64,000 nt of DNA from Pseudomonas fluorescens (GTDB lineage Bacteria > Pseudomonadota > Gammaproteobacteria > Pseudomonadales > Pseudomonadaceae), in the NCBI RefSeq assembly GCF_902497625.1, contig NZ_CABVGX010000034.1, positions 1-64,000 of the forward strand, read 5' to 3'. Under the pieces are notes generated by a model, which worked only from the letters and a program-made list of their open reading frames with translations, did no database searches and was not told where the DNA came from. How positions within the stretch are numbered: position 1 is the stretch's first letter; each line of letters begins with the position of its first letter. Below, piece by piece: positions 15,870-23,594 of the stretch. Both the position numbers and the translations under genes were made by a program.

Positions 15870-16796
15870 ATGCGATTTACTCTCCGTCAACTTCAAGTAT
15901 TCGTCGCCGTCGCCCAGCAGGAAAGCGTATCCCGTGCCGCGCTGACGCTCAACCTCTCACAATCGGCGGCGAGCACCTCGATCACCGAACTCGAGCGCCA
16001 ATCCAGCTGCCAGCTGTTTGATCGCGCCGGCAAACGGCTGAGCCTCAACGCCCTCGGTAAACAGTTACTGCCGCAAGCGGTGGCACTGCTCGATCAGGCC
16101 AAGGAGATCGAAGACTTGCTAAACGGCAAGTCAGGTTTCGGCTCGCTGGCGGTCGGCGCCACCTTGACCATCGGCAATTATCTGGCGACCTTGCTGATCG
16201 GCAGCTTCATGCAACGTCACCCGGAAAGCCAGGTGAAGCTGCACGTGCAAAATACCGCCAACATCGTGCAACAAGTCGCTCACTATGAAATTGATCTGGG
16301 TCTGATTGAAGGCGATTGCAGCCACCCGGACATCGAGGTGCAGAGCTGGGTGGAAGATGAGCTGGTAGTGTTCTGCGCACCGCAACATCCGCTGGCCAGC
16401 CGCGGTGCGGCAACGATGGACGAACTCAGTCAGGAAGCCTGGATCTTGCGTGAACAGGGCTCAGGTACTCGGCTGACCTTTGATCAGGCCATGCGTCATC
16501 ATCGCAGCGGATTGAACATTCGTCTTGAGCTGGAGCACACCGAAGCGATCAAACGCGCGGTGGAATCAGGTTTGGGGATTGGCTGCATATCGCGCCTGGC
16601 GCTACGCGACGCGTTTCGCCGTGGCAGCCTGGTGCCGGTGGAAACACCGGACCTGGATCTCGCCCGGCAGTTCTACTTCATCTGGCACAAACAGAAATAT
16701 CAGACCTCGGCGATGCGCGAATTCCTCGACCTGTGCCGCGCTTTTACCGCTGGGGTTCAGCGCAGCGACGAGATCGTATTGCCTAATATTGCTTAA
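15870..16796 (+). CDS. finR: LysR-type regulator FinR
   Basis: A 308-residue LysR protein. The N-terminal winged helix-turn-helix covers residues 1-60 (MRFTLRQLQVFVAVAQQESV...LSQSAASTSITELE), and the ligand-binding domain follows. Position and orientation match the FinR-fpr pair (from memory PA3398-PA3397), where FinR turns on fpr under superoxide stress. I chose ATG 15870 because the LysR consensus begins there; the longer open frame would overlap fpr. Its stop codon overlaps that of convergent dgkA by four bases. Confidence 0.88.
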   Translation: MRFTLRQLQVFVAVAQQESVSRAALTLNLSQSAASTSITELERQSSCQLFDRAGKRLSLNALGKQLLPQAVALLDQAKEIEDLLNGKSGFGSLAVGATLTIGNYLATLLIGSFMQRHPESQVKLHVQNTANIVQQVAHYEIDLGLIEGDCSHPDIEVQSWVEDELVVFCAPQHPLASRGAATMDELSQEAWILREQGSGTRLTFDQAMRHHRSGLNIRLELEHTEAIKRAVESGLGIGCISRLALRDAFRRGSLVPVETPDLDLARQFYFIWHKQKYQTSAMREFLDLCRAFTAGVQRSDEIVLPNIA

Positions 16797-17155
16797 AGCA
16801 GAATCACTGCCCACACCAGACCGATCATGGTCAGCGCCACAAACTGAGCAGCGCTGCCCATGTCCTTGGCGTTTTTCGACAGAGGGTGCAACTCGAGCGA
16901 GATACGGTCAATCGCCGCTTCGACCGCAGAGTTGAGCAACTCCACAATCAGCGCCAGAAGACACACGGCGATCAGCAGCGCCTGCTCGACGCGGCTGACA
17001 TCCAGAAAAAACGACAGCGGAATCAAAACGACGTTGAGCAACACCAACTGCCGAAAAGCGGCTTCACCGGTGAAGGCGGCGCGCAGACCATCCAGCGAAT
17101 AACCGGAGGCATTGAGGATGCGTTTCAGGCCGGTCTGGCCTTTGAAAGGAGACAT
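16793..17155 (-). CDS. dgkA: Diacylglycerol kinase DgkA
   Basis: Small inner-membrane kinase that recycles diacylglycerol (made when osmolyte head groups are taken from phospholipids) to phosphatidic acid. The 120 residues have three hydrophobic helices. The active-site signature ELLNSAVEAAIDR and the KNAKDMGSAAQ stretch are intact. The ATG at 17155 fits the family, but no clear Shine-Dalgarno is seen. It lies next to erdR, as in P. aeruginosa (PA3603-PA3604), and its 3' end overlaps finR tail to tail. Confidence 0.95.
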   Translation of the reverse strand: MSPFKGQTGLKRILNASGYSLDGLRAAFTGEAAFRQLVLLNVVLIPLSFFLDVSRVEQALLIAVCLLALIVELLNSAVEAAIDRISLELHPLSKNAKDMGSAAQFVALTMIGLVWAVILL

Positions 17156-17230
17156 AGAGTGGGCAACTGACCAAAAGAAAGTGGGAAAGCTAGATCAATC
17201 AAAGTCAAAAAAGCGTGAAGACGCCAAACC

Positions 17231-17881
17231 CTAGTGGCTGGAAATTGACTCAAGCTGTTGCAGCAGTAAAGCAGCCTGGGTACGGGTGCGCACATTCAGC
17301 TTGCGGAATATCGCCGTGACATGAGCTTTGATGGTCGCTTCGGAAACGCTCAGCTCGTATGCGATCTGCTTGTTCAGCAAGCCCTCACAGACCATGGTCA
17401 GTACTCGAAACTGTTGCGGCGTCAGGCTGGCAAGGCCTTCACTGGCGGCTTTCGCTTCGGCGGAAACAATGACGGCTTCGAACGCCTGAGGCGGCCAGAA
17501 CACATCGCCATCGAGCACGGCCCGCACGGCTTTTTGAATGACAGTCAGGTCGCTCGACTTGGGAATGAATCCGCTGGCCCCGAACTCGCGGGACTTCACC
17601 ATGATCGTCGCTTCTTCCTGAGCGGAAATCATCACCACCGGAATCTGCGGATACTGCCCGCGTAGCAGCACCAGCCCGGAAAAGCCGTAGGCGCCGGGCA
17701 TGTTCAAATCGAGCAAGACCAGATCCCAGTCGGCCTTCTCATCCAGACGGGTCTCCAGCTCGGCAATGCTCGCCACTTCCACCAAACGAACGTCAGGGCC
17801 GAGGCCCAGGGTTAGCGCCTGATGCAAAGCGGAACGAAACAGCGGATGGTCATCGGCAATCAGGATTTCGTATGTGGCCAT
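17231..17881 (-). CDS. erdR: LuxR-family response regulator ErdR
   Basis: The 216 residues form an N-terminal receiver domain (acidic pocket DDHPLF near 10, phospho-acceptor Asp58 in LLDLNMPG) and a C-terminal LuxR/FixJ helix-turn-helix (LTPQQFRVL...ISSH). In Pseudomonas the orthologue next to dgkA controls ethanol oxidation and acetate/acetyl-CoA synthetase genes. The partner kinase is not in this window. I chose ATG 17881 because the receiver fold begins at once; the 43 extra residues upstream are not conserved. Confidence 0.88.
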   Translation of the reverse strand: MATYEILIADDHPLFRSALHQALTLGLGPDVRLVEVASIAELETRLDEKADWDLVLLDLNMPGAYGFSGLVLLRGQYPQIPVVMISAQEEATIMVKSREFGASGFIPKSSDLTVIQKAVRAVLDGDVFWPPQAFEAVIVSAEAKAASEGLASLTPQQFRVLTMVCEGLLNKQIAYELSVSEATIKAHVTAIFRKLNVRTRTQAALLLQQLESISSH

Positions 17882-18078
17882 TGTTCTATTGATCCTGTTT
17901 TTCAAACAACTGGAGGTGCAGCCACGCAACTGCGCCAACAGAGCACGATCAACGCCAATCACGTCAAAAAACGGCGTTTCAAACTGCGGCCGCGCCCTAA
18001 TCGGCGCCAAGCATGCCCAGCGAAGTCAGGGTGGTCAAGCGACGTGCTCGGTAGACACTTTTGCAGTATGGGCGACAA

Positions 18079-18828
18079 TCAGCAGATGACGACAGCCGTG
18101 TTTTGCAGGAAAGGCTCAAGCTCGGCATGCGCCGCAGTGGACACGTTCATATCGAGCTGATGTTTGGCGTCCAGGTAGTGCTGGCTGAACACATCGAAAT
18201 ACGCGTCCAGTGCCGACGCCGCCGCGCTATCGCCGGCAAGATCGAGGCATAACGCGGCCACTTCTGCAGTGCACAGATGCTCGCTGCGGGTCGACCGGCG
18301 TAATCGATAGCGGGACAGTTTTTCCGGCAGCAGGCTGAGAATCGGCAATTTGTCCAGATAAGGACTCTTGCGAAAAATCTTGCGTGCCTCGGTCCAGGTG
18401 GCGTCCAGCAGGATAAACAGCGGCCGCTTGGTGCTGGCGGTGTCAACGCTGTGGGTTACACGCTCTGGCTCAACGTATTCGCCGGGAAATACCAGGTAAG
18501 GTTGCCACTGCGGGTCCGCGAGCAACGCCAACAGTTGCGGATCTGTTTCAGTGCGCGACCAGATGAACGCGTGATTATCGCGCACCACATCGGCAATCAA
18601 CCAACCGGTGTTGCTGGGTTTGAACACTTCCTTGTTGGTCATGATCAGACACACGCCGGCGCGAGCCTCAACCTGTGGACGCCAGGCGCACAGGCAGTGG
18701 CTCTCGATCACACGACAAGCGCGGCATCGCGGTGCACGCCAGCCACGGGCCTGAATGGGCTTGATACCCTCTTCTTCGCGCTGATCGCGCAGGCGGGCGA
18801 CGGCGTTCGATGCAAAGGACTGGCTCAT
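18079..18828 (-). CDS. tapT: DTW-domain tRNA-uridine aminocarboxypropyltransferase
   Basis: The family uses SAM to put a 3-amino-3-carboxypropyl group on U47 (acp3U) of tRNAs (E. coli TapT/YfiP). The 249 residues show a cysteine cluster (CRACRVIESHCLC) near residue 35 and the namesake motif in the form LLDATWTEARK near 145, followed by LRRSTRSEHLCTAE. ATG 18828 is preferred to an in-frame GTG at 18837, whose ribosome site would be too close. The gene is alone, upstream of erdR on the same strand. Confidence 0.85.
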   Translation of the reverse strand: MSQSFASNAVARLRDQREEEGIKPIQARGWRAPRCRACRVIESHCLCAWRPQVEARAGVCLIMTNKEVFKPSNTGWLIADVVRDNHAFIWSRTETDPQLLALLADPQWQPYLVFPGEYVEPERVTHSVDTASTKRPLFILLDATWTEARKIFRKSPYLDKLPILSLLPEKLSRYRLRRSTRSEHLCTAEVAALCLDLAGDSAAASALDAYFDVFSQHYLDAKHQLDMNVSTAAHAELEPFLQNTAVVIC

Positions 18829-19031
18829 CGCAGGCACATCCTGCGGGGAAGGAAAATCGACACGAACAACACTCGGTAGGGTAGAAAGTATCGGCAGTTT
18901 ATCAGAGCAGCCGGCGCAAGCCTGTACCGTACAGGCCCCGTCCCCTATAATTTGCCGCCACTGAACGCACAGTCATGTGAGGGGTCGAACCACCTGTCAC
19001 TGAGCACCCGTCACTGAATCAGGAGAGTTTC

Positions 19032-19457
19032 ATGCTGCGCCTTATCGTTCCCACCGCGGCCATTTTGCTCGCATCGTCTTTCAGCGCTCAGGCTGCTTCC
19101 TTGAGTGAGCAGAATCTGAATCGGGAACTGCGAAACGTCGCCGCACAAAGCAGCGCTGGCACTCCACGGGCCATCAACGAAGACATTCTTGATCAAGGCT
19201 ATACAGCCGAAGGCAACGTGCTGATCAATCACCTGAGCGTGCAGAGCAGTCATGCCGACAAAATGCGCGCCGATCCCAAAGCCGTGTATTTCCAGCTTGG
19301 CGCCTCTGTTTGCAACAATCCTTCCTTCCGCAAGCTGATGGCCAAGGGAGCAGTCATGCGTTATGACTTCACTGAAGTGAAAACCAACCGCTCGGTCGGT
19401 TCTGCCAGCTATCAGGAATCGGATTGCCCCAAGGCAACGCCCGCAAAAAAGAAGTAA
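19032..19457 (+). CDS. Secreted QSregVF-like protein
   Basis: A 141-residue exported protein with a clear signal peptide (MLRLIVPTAAILLASSFSAQA, cut after AQA). The mature part is small and has two cysteines (VCNNP and DCPKA) that could form a disulfide. It resembles the putative quorum-sensing-regulated virulence factor family (PA3611 of P. aeruginosa), which also lies between the erdR and recA regions. No enzymatic motif is visible and the function is unknown. The ATG at 19032 has AGGAGAG upstream. It ends exactly where the convergent small gene ends. Confidence 0.75.
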   Translation: MLRLIVPTAAILLASSFSAQAASLSEQNLNRELRNVAAQSSAGTPRAINEDILDQGYTAEGNVLINHLSVQSSHADKMRADPKAVYFQLGASVCNNPSFRKLMAKGAVMRYDFTEVKTNRSVGSASYQESDCPKATPAKKK

Positions 19458-19658
19458 TCAACGCGACTGAGCATTCGCGCGTCGCTGTTCATCCTCGGCG
19501 CGCAGCTCTGCCAACAAAGCCTGCAAATATCTGGAGCGCCGATCGGCACCCTCGAGACGTCGGCAGCACTCTTCTTCAAGACTCAGGTTATTGGTCTCGG
19601 CGGATGATTTGAGCAATCGATACAGTTGCGTATCGATCTCCAGAATGACTCTGGCCAT
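19458..19658 (-). CDS. Small ribbon-helix-helix-like protein
   Basis: A 66-residue charged protein. MARVILEIDTQLYRLLKSSAETNNLSLEEE looks like an Arc/MetJ-type strand followed by two helices, and a long charged helix follows. Such proteins usually bind DNA, and many are antitoxins. No toxin gene lies beside it: its stop codon directly abuts the convergent secreted-protein gene. GGGAG sits 8 bases before the ATG. The DNA-binding role is inferred from the predicted fold only. Confidence 0.6.
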   Translation of the reverse strand: MARVILEIDTQLYRLLKSSAETNNLSLEEECCRRLEGADRRSRYLQALLAELRAEDEQRRANAQSR

Positions 19659-20021
19659 TGCTTCGGCTCCCTGCTCGTCGCCCTCGCTTGAGCGAAAAAA
19701 AATCCTTTACCTGCTTGTCCGTGCGTCCCGCGGGACTCAAATATGTGGTGTAACGCCTGTGATTCAGTAAATCAGAGTGTGGGGCTTGCGGTATGCCTTC
19801 AGACGAGCGGTGAAACCCGCCTTAAATCGTCAATAAGCAGTTGCCAGGAAAGACTTTGCGGCGCAATGATCATCGCAGCGACGATCAACACATGAGGGTC
19901 CGGATTACGACTCAGTTGGACCGTCCAGGCGCCAGCCTGGGCTGTCAGTGACACACGAGGTATTGCGGCGCCGACGACTGCCTCGTCGTAGCCAAGGGCT
20001 TTGTGCAGAAGGAGAAGTTGA
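19659..20021. other. 363-base intergenic region upstream of the LOG-family gene
   Basis: No convincing gene is seen. It contains the start of the divergent small gene, an A/T-richer stretch near 19740-19790, and GGCGCC palindromes near 19929 and 19968. The AAGGAG ribosome site of the next gene closes it. It could contain a long 5' leader. Confidence 0.5.
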
Positions 20022-21140
20022 ATGCCTTACCAACCGAATGACCTCCTCAGCCGTCATTTCGAAGAAAGCGGCCACGACCTCATCAGCAAGGTTGAAGATC
20101 AACTCAAGCTTGTTTCACCCAACAGCCAGAACATCCCGATCTACCGCGACATGATCCTCACCGTGCTGCGCATGGCCCAGGAAGATCACAACCGCTGGAA
20201 CGCCAAAATCACCCTGCAGGCCTTGCGCGAACTCGAGCAAGCATTCCGCGTGCTCGAAAAGTTTCGCGGACGACGCAAGGTCACGGTTTTTGGTTCGGCC
20301 CGAACACCGATCGAGCATCCTCTGTATGCAATGGCCCGAGAACTCGGCGCTGCACTGGCGCGCTCCGACCTGATGGTCATCACCGGGGCCGGAGGCGGCA
20401 TCATGGCTGCGGCCCACGAAGGTGCCGGCCGCGAACACAGCCTAGGGTTCAATATCACTCTACCGTTCGAGCAACACGCCAATCCGACCGTCAATGGCAC
20501 CAGCAACCTGCTGCCCTTCCACTTCTTCTTCACCCGTAAGCTGTTCTTCGTGAAGGAAGCCGACGCATTGGTTCTGTGCCCCGGCGGCTTTGGCACGCTG
20601 GATGAAGCGCTGGAAGTTCTGACACTGATTCAAACAGGGAAAAGTCCGCTGGTACCGGTGGTGCTGCTGGATTCACCTGGCGGTAATTTCTGGCAAAGCG
20701 CGCTGGATTTCATTCGCAATCAACTGGAAGAAAACCGCTACATCCTGCCGACCGACATGAAGCTTGTCAGCCTGGTTTACAGCGCCGAAGAGGCGGTTGA
20801 GCAGATCAATCAGTTCTACAGCAACTTTCACTCGAGCCGCTGGCTCAAGCATCAATTCGTGATCCGGATGAACCATAAGCTAAGCGACGATGCGCTTGAG
20901 CAGATGCAGGAGAGTTTTGCCGACCTGTGCCTGAGCGATCACTTTCATCAGCATGCCTACGACGGTGAAGAACACGACGAGCAGCAGTTCAGTCATTTGG
21001 CGCGTTTGGCCTTCACCTTTAACGCCCGTAATCATGGACGCCTGCGCGAATTGGTGGACTTTATCAATCTGCCCGAGAACTGGGCGACGGCCCAACCCAT
21101 TGCCCACCAGCTTTCGCGGGATCCGATACACGTTTCGTGA
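20022..21140 (+). CDS. LOG-family (TIGR00730) Rossmann-fold protein
   Basis: The 372 residues carry a central lysine-decarboxylase-like/LOG domain: VTVFGSARTP near residue 88, TGAGGGIMAAAHEGA near 126 and PGGFGTLDEALEV near 188. The last is the PGGxGTxxE nucleotide-binding motif of phosphoribohydrolases such as LOG and PpnN. The N- and C-terminal extensions make it longer than plant-type LOG enzymes. It probably cleaves nucleoside monophosphates to ribose-5-phosphate and base, but the substrate is not proven. The start has AAGGAG 6-7 bases upstream. It converges on recX with a shared terminator. Confidence 0.85.
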   Translation: MPYQPNDLLSRHFEESGHDLISKVEDQLKLVSPNSQNIPIYRDMILTVLRMAQEDHNRWNAKITLQALRELEQAFRVLEKFRGRRKVTVFGSARTPIEHPLYAMARELGAALARSDLMVITGAGGGIMAAAHEGAGREHSLGFNITLPFEQHANPTVNGTSNLLPFHFFFTRKLFFVKEADALVLCPGGFGTLDEALEVLTLIQTGKSPLVPVVLLDSPGGNFWQSALDFIRNQLEENRYILPTDMKLVSLVYSAEEAVEQINQFYSNFHSSRWLKHQFVIRMNHKLSDDALEQMQESFADLCLSDHFHQHAYDGEEHDEQQFSHLARLAFTFNARNHGRLRELVDFINLPENWATAQPIAHQLSRDPIHVS

Positions 21141-21147
21141 AGCAGAA

Positions 21148-21183
21148 AAAAACGGCCCGCTATTCAAATAGCGGGCCGTTTTT
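21148..21183. terminator. Bidirectional terminator between LOG gene and recX
   Basis: AAAAACGGCCCGCTATT pairs with AATAGCGGGCCGTTTTT, nearly 17 pairs with a tiny loop, and has A/T runs at both ends. Confidence 0.93.
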
Positions 21184-21185
21184 GA

Positions 21186-21653
21186 TTAATCATCCATCCC
21201 TCGACCACTGAACAAGCGGCTGATCATTTCCATGGAATAACCCCGATAACTCAGAAAGCGGCCTTGCTTGGCGCGTTCCCGTGCGTCTATGGGTAGATGC
21301 CCGGAGAACTTGCGTCGCCAGGTATCCTCCAGTTGCTCCTGCCAGTTGATACTGCTCTCGCGAATAGCGAGTTCGATATCTGCACGCTGCAGACCGCGCT
21401 GACTTAACTCTTCGCGAATACGCAAAGGGCCGTGGCCGGAGCGCGCCCGATAGGAAACAAAGCTTTCGAGGTAACGGGATTCGGACAGCAAACCCTCTTC
21501 CGTCAACCGGTCGAGTGCTGCGTCGATCATCTCGGGGAGTGCACCGCGCTGACGCAGTTTACGCGTCAGTTCGACTCGACCGTGCTCGCGTCGCGCGAGC
21601 AGGTCCATTGCGGTCCGCCGCACTGCGACGGGTGTATCGAGTACGGCGGTCAT
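21186..21653 (-). CDS. recX: Regulatory protein RecX
   Basis: A 155-residue RecX made of three-helix repeats (ELTRKLRQRGAL, IREELSQRGLQ and FLSYRGYSMEMISRLF). RecX binds RecA filaments and limits their growth. It starts 8 bases after the recA stop codon, so the two are co-transcribed from the LexA-controlled recA promoter, as in most Pseudomonas. Confidence 0.95.
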   Translation of the reverse strand: MTAVLDTPVAVRRTAMDLLARREHGRVELTRKLRQRGALPEMIDAALDRLTEEGLLSESRYLESFVSYRARSGHGPLRIREELSQRGLQRADIELAIRESSINWQEQLEDTWRRKFSGHLPIDARERAKQGRFLSYRGYSMEMISRLFSGRGMDD

Positions 21654-21661
21654 CGGATCAA

Positions 21662-22714
21662 TCAGACATCCACATCAACCAGATCATCTGCTTTGACTCG
21701 GTCTGCCGAGGCTTTAACGTCCGGCGCAGGTGTCAGAAGCTTGTCGCGCAACTGCTTCTCAAGCTTGGTGGCGATTTCCGGATTGTCTGCCAGGAACTTG
21801 GCCGAATTGGCCTTGCCCTGACCGATCTTGGTGCCTTCATAGGCATACCAGGCACCGGACTTCTCGACGAAACCATGCAGAACCCCAAGGTCGATCATCT
21901 CGCCATTGAGGTAGATGCCCTTGCCATAAAGAATCTGGAATTCTGCCTGACGGAACGGCGAAGCGACCTTGTTCTTTACAACCTTGACGCGGGTTTCGCT
22001 ACCGACAACTTCGTCACCTTCTTTCACCGCGCCAGTACGGCGAATATCCAGACGAACCGATGCATAGAACTTCAGCGCGTTACCACCGGTGGTGGTTTCA
22101 GGGCTGCCAAACATCACGCCGATTTTCATACGGATCTGGTTGATGAAAATAACCAGGCAGTTGGCGTTCTTGATGTTACCGGTGATTTTACGCAGCGCCT
22201 GAGACATCAGACGAGCCTGCAGGCCCACGTGCATGTCACCCATTTCGCCTTCGATTTCAGCCTTTGGCACCAGCGCTGCTACGGAGTCGACAATGATCAC
22301 GTCAACCGCGTTGGAACGCACCAGCATGTCGGTGATTTCCAAGGCTTGCTCGCCAGTGTCGGGCTGAGAAACCAGCAAGTCATCAACGTTGACGCCAAGC
22401 TTGAGAGCGTATTCCGGGTCGAGGGCGTGTTCAGCATCGACGAATGCGCAGGTCGCGCCGGCTTTTTGAGCCTGGGCAATCACGGACAATGTCAGTGTGG
22501 TTTTACCGGAGGATTCTGGACCGTAGATTTCAACGATACGGCCTTTTGGGAGGCCGCCAATGCCCAGCGCAATGTCCAGACCCAGAGAGCCAGTAGAAAT
22601 GGATGGGATCGCCTGACGGTCCTGATCGCCCATACGCATTACGGCACCCTTGCCGAATTGACGTTCGATCTGACCCAGGGCCGCAGCCAAGGCTTTCTTC
22701 TTGTTGTCGTCCAT
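21662..22714 (-). CDS. recA: Recombinase RecA
   Basis: ATP-dependent strand-exchange protein and SOS co-protease. The 350 residues begin MDDNKKKALAAALGQIERQF. Walker A GPESSGKTT lies near residue 67, followed by a second ATPase motif and the DNA-binding loop regions. The tail is acidic (DDLVDVDV). The ATG at 22714 is the conserved family start; a 24-residue upstream extension would run through the LexA box. recX follows on the same transcript. Confidence 0.99.
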   Translation of the reverse strand: MDDNKKKALAAALGQIERQFGKGAVMRMGDQDRQAIPSISTGSLGLDIALGIGGLPKGRIVEIYGPESSGKTTLTLSVIAQAQKAGATCAFVDAEHALDPEYALKLGVNVDDLLVSQPDTGEQALEITDMLVRSNAVDVIIVDSVAALVPKAEIEGEMGDMHVGLQARLMSQALRKITGNIKNANCLVIFINQIRMKIGVMFGSPETTTGGNALKFYASVRLDIRRTGAVKEGDEVVGSETRVKVVKNKVASPFRQAEFQILYGKGIYLNGEMIDLGVLHGFVEKSGAWYAYEGTKIGQGKANSAKFLADNPEIATKLEKQLRDKLLTPAPDVKASADRVKADDLVDVDV

Positions 22715-22754
22715 TAAAGTCCTCACGTAATCAATAAGGCCTGACGGCCAACAC

Positions 22755-22770
22755 CTGTATAAGTAGACAG
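22755..22770. promoter_or_regulatory. LexA (SOS) box upstream of recA
   Basis: CTGTATAAGTAGACAG fits CTG-N10-CAG closely (consensus CTGTATAAATATACAG). It lies 41 bases upstream of the recA start codon, overlapping the expected promoter. Confidence 0.92.
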
Positions 22771-22797
22771 TATTATTCCACAGCACTTCAAGATCGC

Positions 22798-23304
22798 CTA
22801 CCCCTGATTTGAGATTTCTCCCGCCGCGTGCCGCAGCAGCCCCTCTAGCGCGGCCTTCACCGTTTGTCGGCGAACTTCGTCACGGTTACCGGGGAAATGC
22901 TGAACCTCGCTGAATACCCGCTCGCCCACGCCCCAGGCCAGCCATACGGTGCCCACCGGTTTGTTCGGCGAGCCTCCATCCGGGCCGGCGACACCGCTGA
23001 CGGCAACGGCGAAATGTGCACGGCTTTTCTCCTGGGCGCCTCGAACCATGGCCTCTACCACCTCGCAACTGACCGCTCCCACCGTCGCAAACAATTCGGG
23101 CGGGACCTGCAATTGCTCGGTTTTCTGCCGATTGGAATAGGTGACATAGCCAGCCTCAAACCACGCCGAGCTCCCCGGGATGCGGGTAATCGCCTCCGAG
23201 ATTCCGCCCCCGGTACAGGACTCCGCTGCGGTGACATGAGCATTGAGAACCTGCAGGCGTCTGCCAAGTTCAGCGGCGAGCTGAGTGATTTCTTTCACGG
23301 TCAT
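22798..23304 (-). CDS. pncC: Nicotinamide-nucleotide amidohydrolase PncC (CinA C-terminal domain)
   Basis: Hydrolyses nicotinamide mononucleotide to nicotinic acid mononucleotide in NAD recycling. The 168 residues form the stand-alone CinA-C domain: the catalytic Ser motif AESCTGG near residue 28, FEAGYVTYSNRQK and VSGVAGPDGGSPNKPVGTVW. The N-terminal MoCF-like half found in full CinA is absent, as usual in Pseudomonas. It lies upstream of recA on the same strand and is divergent from mutS. Confidence 0.94.
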   Translation of the reverse strand: MTVKEITQLAAELGRRLQVLNAHVTAAESCTGGGISEAITRIPGSSAWFEAGYVTYSNRQKTEQLQVPPELFATVGAVSCEVVEAMVRGAQEKSRAHFAVAVSGVAGPDGGSPNKPVGTVWLAWGVGERVFSEVQHFPGNRDEVRRQTVKAALEGLLRHAAGEISNQG

Positions 23305-23594
23305 CTCCAGAGCGTGCGGAATGCGATCTACCGTACACGAGCAAATCGCGCTTGCAAGGCACAGGGTCGATCAAAATGTTAGCGGGAAAACGCAGAGTGC
23401 ACGAAGCGCAGAAACCGGGAATTCTGACCGACCAGCCGCATCATCACGTCTTACTTCAGCCAAGCCTTTGCGCTTGGCAGGCTTTGATGCCTGCGTCACT
23501 TCGACTGCCCATGGTAACCTTGCGCCCATCGCGGAAAAGCCGGGCCAACGTCCCTCCTTTGCCCTACACCTTTCAACGAATTGCCTGATACCCG

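Noticed and set aside
23305..23594. Possible small gene between pncC and mutS
   Set aside because: Open frames here have no ribosome site or recognisable sequence; the interval is long enough simply for two divergent promoters.
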